A stretch of 55,444 nucleotides of DNA from Candidatus Rokuibacteriota bacterium (GTDB taxonomy: Bacteria; Methylomirabilota; Methylomirabilia; Rokubacteriales; CSP1-6). Positions 1 through 9,520 of the stretch are shown here, piece by piece. Every line of letters starts with the position of its first letter. The stretch's first letter is position 1. The translations under genes were made by a program, and so were the position numbers. Where the stretch lies: assembly GCA_016193045.1 (NCBI GenBank), contig JACPSW010000106.1:1-55444 (forward strand), given 5' to 3'. Below the pieces are notes generated by a model. That model was not told the DNA's origin. It ran no database searches and saw only the letters and a list, made by a program, of their open reading frames with translations.

Positions 1-97
1 CGGGGGGTGATTCTGGGGTTTTTCGCGGTTTTCTGAGGCTTCCGATCGTGGGAAGGAAGTTGGCGGGAAACCTCAGAAGTCATCGAAAGATTTGTGG

Positions 98-173
98 TGA
101 CCCCGGCGGGATTCGAACCCGCGATCTCGACCTTGAAAGGGTCGCGTCCTTGGCCAGACTAGACGACGGGGTC
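98..173 (-). tRNA. tRNA-Glu (anticodon TTC)
   Basis: Minus-strand cloverleaf. The acceptor strand GACCCCG (173-167) pairs with CGGGGTC. The anticodon stem CGACC/GGTCG closes the loop CTTTCAA, giving anticodon TTC, which reads glutamate codons. The T arm is GCGGG-TTCGAAT-CCCGC. The CCA end is encoded at 97-95. The D region has the GTCTAG...GG form usual for tRNA-Glu. The first 94 bases of the window show no gene. Confidence 0.95.
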
Positions 174-282
174 CGGTGGCCGAGAATACCTCAGAGCGCC
201 TGTGCGCGCAAGAAACAAAGCATCCGTGCTAAGCTTGGCGCGGCTTGCCTGAGCCGCGCTCGCTCGATGGGAAAAGGAGGCC

Positions 283-660
283 GTGGACGCCAAGGTCTTC
301 GCCAAGGGCGTGACCGTTGTGGGGATGGTGGTCCCCCTCACGGTGGGCGTCTGCCCGGCTCAAAACTTCGGCCTCACGGGGGATTTGCTCCCTCTCGTAT
401 GGAAAATAGAGCAGGCCGGGAGCGAGCAGTCCCGTATCACCGGCTCTATCGAGAATCGGCACGTCTTCGGGGCCAGGGGAATCCAGCTCCTCGTGGAGGA
501 GATCGACAGCTCCGGCCGACGGGTCAATCAGGCCGTCAGCTACATCGACCGTGACGTGCCGTCTGGTGGGCGTGCGTCCTTCGAGATTCGCGTCCCGACG
601 GTCGGGGGAACCTACCGGGTGAGCCTGCTCGCCATCGATTGGTTCATGGAGGGGCCCTAG
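283..660 (+). CDS. Small secreted FxLYD-like protein
   Basis: A 125-residue protein of unknown function. The GTG start at 283 is chosen because AAAGGAGG ends two bases before it. Residues about 7-25 are hydrophobic and look like a signal peptide or membrane anchor. The rest is predicted to be a single beta-rich domain, with alternating polar and hydrophobic strands (ITGSIENR, IQLLVEEID, ASFEIRVP, YRVSLLAID). This resembles FxLYD-type extracytoplasmic domains that often appear as lone small proteins. It stands alone between two tRNA-related sequences on the opposite strand. The export signal is visible. The family name is an inference from the pattern of short strands, and no catalytic motif is present. 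Confidence 0.6.
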   Translation: MDAKVFAKGVTVVGMVVPLTVGVCPAQNFGLTGDLLPLVWKIEQAGSEQSRITGSIENRHVFGARGIQLLVEEIDSSGRRVNQAVSYIDRDVPSGGRASFEIRVPTVGGTYRVSLLAIDWFMEGP

Positions 661-666
661 AAAACT

Positions 667-711
667 TGGTGAGCCGTGGTGGGATCGCACCACCGACCCC
701 CTGCTTAAAAG
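667..711. repeat. Direct repeat of the tRNA-Lys 3' half (candidate attachment site)
   Basis: These 45 bases match 6244-6288, in the same orientation, with only two mismatches (688 and 706). The matched part of tRNA-Lys runs from the CCA end through the T arm to the anticodon loop. This is the portion that tyrosine integrases typically duplicate on insertion. No acceptor 5' strand or D arm follows, so this is not a functional tRNA. Confidence 0.65.
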
Positions 712-1274
712 TGAGCCCCCACGGCAGTCCGAGGATACGCCAGAGCACCTATCCGCGCAAGAAAGCGACGAGAAGTACGCTTTACACGAGTGTTGTCGAC
801 CCACCTCCAGAATCCACTTCGGGACTCCCAACTCCACCGCGGTCCTTTCCTGGGTGGAGATCGCGTCCTCCCCCGCCCAAATCGGCCATTACGTCGGCCT
901 TGGAGGCCCGGAGGGCCTCCCCTACCTCACCCGAGGCCCTCTTAGTCAGGACTCGTCGTCAGAGATGGCCACGAGCGCGCCCCGGAGGGCGTGGAGAACG
1001 TGCTTAGCAGGCCCAGCGGTTTTGGGGTGGTCAGGGGGTTCTCAGTATTCGCCTGAGTGTTCTGCATAGTTCTTCCATAGGCATCGGAAAGGTGCGTAAC
1101 GACCTTCGAACTGCGCCCGAATGCGCTTGAGTGAGCCCGAGTTGGGCACAAGTTGGTCACAATCGAAACCGCTGCGGGATTGCCGTGACGGGCAACTAGC
1201 GGAAAGAACGAGGGCCTAGGCGACCAAGAGACGCTCGGGGCATGCTAGGATAGATAGGTGTTAGGAGACAGGCG
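712..1274. other. Gene-poor stretch
   Basis: No convincing gene is seen. Bases 730-764 resemble 181-215, the sequence just upstream of tRNA-Glu, at 29 of 35 positions, so part of this stretch is a diverged duplicate of tRNA flanking DNA. Short open frames on both strands here have no recognisable motif and no ribosome binding site. Confidence 0.4.
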
Positions 1275-1553
1275 ATGGGAACCTTTGCGGTCGAGGTGAC
1301 GGCGAAAAACCTACAGGATCCGCGCCGTCACCGTACCCTGTCATTTCTGGTGGACACCGGAGCCACGTACACGACCCTGCCCCGTGACGTGGTCGACGAA
1401 CTGGGCTGCCGGCCCATCGGGCGCCGCCGGGGGACATTCCGGCGGCCAGCGCCGCTTCCGCGCAAGCACACCGCGGAGGTCCTCGCCGAGCTGGGCCTCG
1501 CACGCGCCGAGATCGAGCGCCCGGTCGCCACCAAGGTCGTCAGGCTCCCGTGA
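1275..1553 (+). CDS. Retropepsin-like aspartyl protease, short
   Basis: A 92-residue protein with the hallmark VDTGATYTTLP, whose aspartate is residue 27. This is the active-site loop of single-domain, retroviral-type aspartyl proteases, which dimerise to form one active site. TTAGGAGA lies upstream of the ATG, supporting this start. Related bacterial proteins are usually about 115-130 residues. Here the second half is short, arginine-rich, and lacks the usual hydrophobic block after the flap region, so this may be a truncated or decaying copy. Its stop overlaps the GTG start of the sensor kinase gene (GTGA), so the two are likely translated together. Substrate unknown. Confidence 0.6.
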   Translation: MGTFAVEVTAKNLQDPRRHRTLSFLVDTGATYTTLPRDVVDELGCRPIGRRRGTFRRPAPLPRKHTAEVLAELGLARAEIERPVATKVVRLP

Positions 1554-3097
1554 GGCGCTCGGACCATCTGCGCCTCGGAGTTCGGCTCAAGCTCGTCGCT
1601 CTCGCGACGCTCGTGATCGTCGGAGTCTCCTCGGGTTTCACCTGGCTTTCCCTCACCCTCACGCGTCAAGCGATCGAGGAGGACCTCAGGGTCCGGGCGA
1701 TCATCTTTGCCCGCGAGATCGCCGCCACCATCAGCGACCGCCGGGAGTTCGAGAGCCGCCATCTGCTCGGCGAGCAGATCAAGCGCATTCTCGATATCCG
1801 GCCCAGCGCGCTGCAACTCGACGTACTGGTCTTCGGGCCTACGGAGACCACCGCCGTCGCCACGAGCGAGCCGAAGACCCGGCTGCCGTTCAACCGGCGC
1901 GACGCCGACGAGGTCCGCAAGGGCCGCATCGTCTCGCGCGCCGTCACGAGCCAGAGTGGCCGCTACTGGGAGGTCATGGCCCCGATCACCCTCGAGGGTG
2001 TCGTCGCCGGCGCCATCGCGGTGAAGTTCTCCCCGACCCGCGCCGACGAGCTTGCCTCCCGCATCCGCTTCTGGGCCCTGACGCTGGGCGCGGCGGCGGT
2101 CGTGGTCATGGGCCTCCTCATGAGCATCGCGATCCGGATCGTCGTGGACCGGCCGGTCCAGCGATTCATGGGCGCGATCAAGGAGACGACCGCAGGGGTG
2201 GCGCCCGCGACGGTCCACGTCACGACGAGGGACGAGTTCGGCGTCCTCGCGCGGCACTTCAACGAGATGGTCGCGCGCATCGACCGCTTTAGCGAGGAGC
2301 TGCGCGTGCGCATCGATGAGGCGACCGACGAGCTCAGCCGGCGTTACCGTCAGGTGGAGCAGCTCAACTCGCTGCTCTTCGACATGCAATGGCGGCTCGG
2401 CCACGCCGAACGGCTGGCGCTCTCCGGACGGATCATGGCCGAGGTGGCCCACGAGGTGGGCACGCCGCTGCACTCGGTCGCGGGCCACCTCGAGTTGCTC
2501 CGCAAGGACCTCCCGCCGGCGGTCGTCACCGACGACGTCGCGCGGCGTCTCACCACTGTCGAGACGCAGGTCGCCCGCGTCATCGAGATCATCGCCCGGC
2601 TCCTCGACGTCACCCGGCGCCCGCCCAGCGAGGCGGGCCCGGTCGACCTCGAACGACTGGCGCAGGACACGGCGGAGCTGGTTCGCCCGGGTCTGTCGGC
2701 CGCCGGGCTCAGCCTCGACGTGCGGGGGGAGCCCGGGCTGCCACGCGTACGGGGCCGGCAGGACCAGCTCCAGCAGGTGATCCTGAACCTCCTGACGAAC
2801 GCGATCGCCGCCACCCCGACCTGTGGCCGGATCGAGGTGATGACCCGGGCCGCGTCGGCGGGGCGCGAGGTGGAGATCGCGGTCGCCGACACGGGTAGCG
2901 GCATCCCGGCCGCGGACCGCAAGCGCATCTTCGAGCCCTTCTTCTCGACGAAGGAGGCCGGACGCGGCACCGGCCTCGGGCTCTTCATCAGCGCCGAAAT
3001 CGTGCGCGAGCACGAGGGGCGGATCGAGGTCCACAGCGAGGAGGGGCGCGGCAGCGTGTTTCGCGTCATCCTGCCCGCCGGAGGGAGCGGGCCGTGA
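1550..3097 (+). CDS. Membrane sensor histidine kinase (NtrB/ZraS-like)
   Basis: A 515-residue kinase. The first membrane segment is at about 13-36, an extracytoplasmic sensor region spans about 37-172, and the second membrane segment is about 174-198. A HAMP linker (199-250) and coiled coil follow. The HisKA box AEVAHEVGTPLHS has the phospho-accepting histidine at 301. The ATPase domain has an N box around 410-420, G1 DTGSGIP (447-453), FEPFF, and G2 GRGTGLGL (471-478). All catalytic motifs are intact. The GTG start overlaps the previous stop, and the stop overlaps the start of the sigma-54 regulator, so the pair is translationally coupled. The signal sensed is unknown. Confidence 0.93.
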   Translation: MRRSDHLRLGVRLKLVALATLVIVGVSSGFTWLSLTLTRQAIEEDLRVRAIIFAREIAATISDRREFESRHLLGEQIKRILDIRPSALQLDVLVFGPTETTAVATSEPKTRLPFNRRDADEVRKGRIVSRAVTSQSGRYWEVMAPITLEGVVAGAIAVKFSPTRADELASRIRFWALTLGAAAVVVMGLLMSIAIRIVVDRPVQRFMGAIKETTAGVAPATVHVTTRDEFGVLARHFNEMVARIDRFSEELRVRIDEATDELSRRYRQVEQLNSLLFDMQWRLGHAERLALSGRIMAEVAHEVGTPLHSVAGHLELLRKDLPPAVVTDDVARRLTTVETQVARVIEIIARLLDVTRRPPSEAGPVDLERLAQDTAELVRPGLSAAGLSLDVRGEPGLPRVRGRQDQLQQVILNLLTNAIAATPTCGRIEVMTRAASAGREVEIAVADTGSGIPAADRKRIFEPFFSTKEAGRGTGLGLFISAEIVREHEGRIEVHSEEGRGSVFRVILPAGGSGP

Positions 3098-4458
3098 ATG
3101 CGACCCCCGCGCTCCTCGTCGCCGACGACGACCAGGTCGCGCGCGAGCTGCTCGCCGAGGTGCTCGGCCGGGAGGGCTACCGCGTGCGCATCGCCAGCGG
3201 CGGTGCCGAGTGCCTGCGGCTGGCCGAGGCCGAGCCCTTCGACATGGCGCTCGTGGATCTGCGCATGCCCGACCTCGACGGCCTCGGCGTGCTCAAGCGG
3301 CTCGGCGCGATCCAGCCGGGCCTGCCCGTCGTCATCCTGACGGCCTTCGCGTCCATCGACACGGCGATCGAAGCCGTGCGCGCCGGCGCGTACGACTATC
3401 TCTCCAAGCCGTTCCGGATGGAGGAGATCAAGGTCGTCGTGCGGCGCACGCTCGAGGCGCGTCGGCTCGCGCGCGAGAATCTCCACTACCGCCAGGAGCT
3501 CAAGGCCCGGCACGGGTTCGAGACCCTGATCGGCCAGTCGCATCAGATGGTGGAGACCTACAAGCTGGTCGCGCGCGTGGCGAACCTCGACACCACGGTG
3601 CTGATCCAGGGGGAGACCGGCACGGGAAAGGAGCTGGTCGCGCGCGCCATCCACTACGCGAGCGCCCGCGCCGACCGCCCGTTCGTCGTCGTGGACTGCG
3701 CGGCGCTGCCGGAGTCGCTCTTCGAGTCGGAGCTGTTCGGCCACGAGCGCGGCGCCTTCACGGGCGCGCTGGCGGCACGGCCTGGGCTCCTCGAGACCTC
3801 CGACGGTGGCACGTGCTTTCTCGACGAGATCGGGGAGATGACGGCGCCGCTGCAGGCGAAACTCCTCAGGACGCTCCAGGAACGGACGGTCCGCCGGGTC
3901 GGCGGCAACGAGCCGATCCCGGTCGACGTCCGCATCGTCGCGGCGACCAACCGCGACCTCCGGAAGCTCGTGGCCGAGGACGCGTTCCGGGACGACTTGT
4001 TCTACCGGCTCAACGTCGTCACGATCACGGTCCCCCCGTTGCGCGAGCGCTCGCAGGACATCCCCCTCCTCGCCCAGCACTTCCTCGAGAAGTTCGCGGG
4101 CGGGGCCGGCTACCCGGCCAAGCACCTCGCGTCCGAGGCCCTCGCGCTGCTAGCCGGTTACCACTGGCCCGGCAACGTCCGCGAGCTCGAACACGTCATC
4201 GAGCGCGCGGTGGCTCTATCGTCCTCCGAGATGTTGCTGCCCGACGACTTCCCCGAACACCTCCGGGGCAGGTCCGAGCGCGCGCCGGTGCTGCCGGCCG
4301 CGCGGATGACGCTGGACGAAGTCAAACGGTGGTACGTGAGCAAGATGCTCGAGGAGGCCGGCGGGAACAAGGTCCGCGCCGCCGAGCTGCTCGGGATCGA
4401 CCGACGCACGCTCTACCGGATCCTCGAGCGCCAGGCGACGGACGAGCAGGAGGAATGA
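3094..4458 (+). CDS. Sigma-54-dependent response regulator, NtrC family
   Basis: A 454-residue transcriptional activator. The receiver domain (1-120) has the acidic pocket D11/D12, the phospho-acceptor D55 in VDLRMPDLDG and K105. The AAA+ domain has Walker A GETGTGKE (173-180), the sigma-54 contact loop GAFTGA (220-225), and Walker B with FLDEIGEM (242-249). The C terminus carries a Fis-type helix-turn-helix (VRAAELLGIDRRTLYRIL). It is expected to activate sigma-54 promoters when phosphorylated by the kinase encoded just upstream, whose stop codon overlaps its GTG start. Its stop overlaps the next ATG (ATGA). Targets are not shown by the sequence. A good sigma-54 promoter is present at 44105-44122 but there is no evidence linking the two. 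Confidence 0.95.
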   Translation: MNATPALLVADDDQVARELLAEVLGREGYRVRIASGGAECLRLAEAEPFDMALVDLRMPDLDGLGVLKRLGAIQPGLPVVILTAFASIDTAIEAVRAGAYDYLSKPFRMEEIKVVVRRTLEARRLARENLHYRQELKARHGFETLIGQSHQMVETYKLVARVANLDTTVLIQGETGTGKELVARAIHYASARADRPFVVVDCAALPESLFESELFGHERGAFTGALAARPGLLETSDGGTCFLDEIGEMTAPLQAKLLRTLQERTVRRVGGNEPIPVDVRIVAATNRDLRKLVAEDAFRDDLFYRLNVVTITVPPLRERSQDIPLLAQHFLEKFAGGAGYPAKHLASEALALLAGYHWPGNVRELEHVIERAVALSSSEMLLPDDFPEHLRGRSERAPVLPAARMTLDEVKRWYVSKMLEEAGGNKVRAAELLGIDRRTLYRILERQATDEQEE

Positions 4459-5186
4459 GGCGCGCGCTCGGGGCGGTCGCGTTGTCCCTCGCCGTAGGCG
4501 GCTGCGCGTCGGCCCCGCCCGCCCCGGTGCGGAGCGAGCTAATTCGGGCCATCCTGGCGTCCACGGTCCAGCTGCGGGTCGAGCGGGAGGGGGGCGGTCG
4601 GCGGGCCGCCTCAGGCATCGCCGTTGCGTCTGATCGCGCGACGCGCCGCTCGTGGATCGCGACGGCACGGCACTTCGTCGACCCGCCGCTCCGTCAAGAA
4701 GTCTTCGCGCGCCGGCCCGGAACCAGCACGTCGGTGAAGGGCAGGATCGCCTTCGTGAGCCCCGACCTAGACCTGGCGATCATCGAGCTCCAGGGATTCG
4801 ACCTCGTGCCGGCCCGCCTCAAGGAGACGTCGAGCCTCGGCGATGATATCCTCCTGGTCGCCTTCCCCTGGGGCCGGCGGTTCACCGTCGTCAGCGGGGT
4901 CGTGAGCCAGATCGCCGCGCGCGAGGGCGAGGCGCCGGTGGAGGGGCCGGCCCGGATGGTGGACTCCTCAGTGAGTTACGGCTCGAGCGGCGGCGGCGTG
5001 TTCGACGCGCAGAGCGGCGCCCTGATCGGGATCGTCGAGGGTTATCGCACCGCGAAGGTCGCGATCCCGGAGGCAAAGGACCGGGTGCTCGAAGTTCCGG
5101 TCGCCGGGGAAACCACGGTGATCGCCGCGTCCGCGATCATGCGTTTCCTGGTCGCCTCCGGCCTCGGCGACTTTCTGCCGAAATGA
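4455..5186 (+). CDS. Trypsin-like serine protease lipoprotein
   Basis: A 243-residue protein with a lipobox (AVGGC, Cys17), so probably membrane-anchored outside the cytoplasm. The trypsin fold triad is recognisable: His73 in TARHF, Asp106 in SPDLDLAII, and Ser178 in YGSSGGGVFD. It lacks a PDZ domain, unlike DegP/HtrA enzymes, and resembles the short Trypsin_2 proteases. Its ATG overlaps the stop of the response regulator (ATGA), so kinase, regulator and protease form one translational unit. This suggests the protease is an output or modulator of that signalling pathway. A 12-bp-stem hairpin follows the stop. Confidence 0.85.
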   Translation: MRRALGAVALSLAVGGCASAPPAPVRSELIRAILASTVQLRVEREGGGRRAASGIAVASDRATRRSWIATARHFVDPPLRQEVFARRPGTSTSVKGRIAFVSPDLDLAIIELQGFDLVPARLKETSSLGDDILLVAFPWGRRFTVVSGVVSQIAAREGEAPVEGPARMVDSSVSYGSSGGGVFDAQSGALIGIVEGYRTAKVAIPEAKDRVLEVPVAGETTVIAASAIMRFLVASGLGDFLPK

Positions 5187-5187
5187 C

Positions 5188-5218
5188 GACGGGCACGCCG
5201 ACGTGCGGCGTGCCCGTC
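5188..5218. terminator. Hairpin between convergent genes
   Basis: A perfect 12-bp stem (5188-5199 with 5207-5218, arms GACGGGCACGCC/GGCGTGCCCGTC) with a 7-base loop lies between the protease stop (5186) and the stop of the opposing DUF1344 gene (5235). There is no T tract, so intrinsic termination is plausible but not certain. It could serve both strands. Confidence 0.55.
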
Positions 5219-5234
5219 CCCTGCCCGTCCGGCG

Positions 5235-5489
5235 CTACTCGGAAACCTCGAAGCCGGTCGTGACGTTCTTACCGTCGCGCACCTCGTAGGACGCCTTCAC
5301 CGACGCGCCCTCTTTGAGCGTGTCCATCGCGAGGCCCTCGGCCACCCAGAGCTGGGTGCCGTCCTCGAGGACGATCGAGCGCTCGCTCGAGTCCACCGAC
5401 TTGATCTTCCCCTGGATCTCTTCCGCCCAGACACCGGCGACCGCGAACACGAGCAGCAGAGCCATGGCGATTCCGAGCACCTTCTTCAT
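5235..5489 (-). CDS. DUF1344-type small periplasmic protein
   Basis: An 84-residue protein. Residues 1-22 form a classical signal peptide (MKK, hydrophobic run, cleavage near VWAEE). The mature part is a small beta-barrel-like domain with the pattern IQGKIKSVDSSERSIVLEDG and a repeat of basic and hydrophobic strands, as in DUF1344 proteins. Function unknown. It is transcribed convergently with the signalling operon and shares a hairpin with it. Confidence 0.75.
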   Translation of the reverse strand: MKKVLGIAMALLLVFAVAGVWAEEIQGKIKSVDSSERSIVLEDGTQLWVAEGLAMDTLKEGASVKASYEVRDGKNVTTGFEVSE

Positions 5490-5768
5490 TGGGATCCTCC
5501 CCCTGTAGGTTTGATCTTGATCGGGCTGGCACCGCCTATCCGGAGCCGCCCCATCTTCGCCCCTGGGGAGTGCAAGGGGGAGGCCAGGCTGGGGCCCAAG
5601 GTAGCAGTGAGCAAACTCACTGGGTTAGCATCCGGGCGCACGCTGGCCGGGACATGGTCCGTGTGGCGGTTCGCCACAGCCGTGGCGAACCGCCTCAGAG
5701 CCCCGGAATCGGCCGCGGCACGTTGCGACGGTCCGGATTGGCCACGACCTCAGGCGCCCGGCCGTCAG
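5490..5768. other. Gene-poor stretch before integrase remnants
   Basis: No intact gene is seen. The + frame continues openly into integrase fragment 1, but residues encoded before 5769 are not recognisably integrase-like. They could be decayed upstream integrase sequence. Confidence 0.4.
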
Positions 5769-5915
5769 GACCTCGAGCGGGCGGGCATCTCGCGGTCCGT
5801 CGCGATGGAGCTTACCGGCCATAAGACGGAGGCCGTGTACCGGCGCTACGCGATCGTCGCTGAGAGCGATCTCCGCGAGGCGGGCGCGAAGCTCGCGGCG
5901 ACGCTCGGAACGGCG
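5769..5915 (+). pseudogene. Tyrosine integrase C-terminal fragment 1
   Basis: About 49 residues, beginning DLERAGISRSVAMELTGHKT and continuing through AVYRRYAIV. This is the C-terminal catalytic box of phage-type tyrosine recombinases: LTGHKT supplies the histidine and the tyrosine nucleophile is in the YRRYAIV segment. The upstream catalytic domain and any start codon are absent, so this is a remnant. It lies about 330 bp from the tRNA-Lys 3' end. Confidence 0.75.
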
Positions 5916-6019
5916 CCCGCGACGGCTTCACTCAGTGACAATTCCGGCGACAGCGCGGAAACGGCATTCGCCGGGTGGCTGAGAAAACTGGTGTGGGCAG
6001 GGACGGGATTGAACCCTGT

Positions 6020-6232
6020 CTCCGTCACACTTTCGCGAGCCTCCTGCTCCAGCAGGGCGAGAGCGCGGTTTATGTCCAGCGACAGCTGGGCCATACCTCG
6101 ATCAAACTCACCGTCGATACCTACCGACGGTGGCTCCCGATGGGCAACAAGGCGGCCGTGGATCGTCTCGACGACCGCAGTGGTAGCAAGGTGGTAGCAA
6201 AAACGATGGGCGCCGCCGGGGGCGCCCCGTAA
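6020..6232 (+). pseudogene. Tyrosine integrase C-terminal fragment 2
   Basis: A second, different integrase C terminus in another frame. It retains LRHTFASLLLQQGES, the QLGHTSIKLTVDTYRRW segment with catalytic His and Tyr, and a tail ending at a stop at 6230-6232. The frame is interrupted upstream of the RHTF box. The preceding bases (about 5995-6030) resemble the 3' end of a tRNA on the minus strand. It abuts tRNA-Lys, the usual position for an integrase in a tRNA-integrated element. Confidence 0.8.
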
Positions 6233-6246
6233 GTGCCTAAAAATGG

Positions 6247-6319
6247 TGAGCCGTGGTGGGATCGAACCACCGACCCCCTGCTGAAAAGGCAGGTGCTCTG
6301 CCGGCTGAGCTAACGGCTC
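6247..6319 (-). tRNA. tRNA-Lys (anticodon TTT)
   Basis: Minus-strand cloverleaf. Acceptor GAGCCGT pairs with ACGGCTC, and the D arm is GCTC...GAGC. The anticodon stem CCTGC/GCAGG closes CTTTTCA, anticodon TTT (lysine). The T arm is GGTGG-TTCGATC-CCACC. CCA is encoded at 6246-6244. Its 3' half is duplicated at 667-711, and integrase remnants lie directly downstream, so it is a likely integration target. Confidence 0.95.
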
Positions 6320-6361
6320 CGACCAACGATTCTGCCCGCTTGCCCGATGGGAGTCAACTGC

Positions 6362-9388
<3,027 letters not shown>

Positions 9389-9400
9389 CCCGGTTATTGT

Positions 9401-9519
9401 AGAACAGCTGGGGTCAGGCATGCGTATTTGCGTTACGCAGAACAACTGGGGTCAGGCATGCGTATTTGCGTTACGCGTCGGGCGGAGGTCCGAAAACGCA
9501 ATAACGCATGCCTGACCCC
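9401..9519. repeat. REP-like repeats: two tandem 38-bp copies plus an inverted partial copy
   Basis: Copies at 9401-9438 and 9439-9476 are 37/38 identical and contain GGGGTCAGGCATGCGTATTT. A third, inverted 23-bp copy is at 9497-9519, so the arms can pair into a hairpin. It lies between serA and hisZ. The GGGGTCAGGCATGC core resembles REP sequences mobilised by RAYT transposases. No transposase is present here. Confidence 0.8.
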
Positions 9520-9520
9520 G

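Noticed and set aside
942..1160. Minus-strand open frame near the partial tRNA-Lys copy, considered as an integrase tail
   Set aside because: No His or Tyr box of tyrosine recombinases and no ribosome binding site. The resemblance to integrase tails is only compositional.
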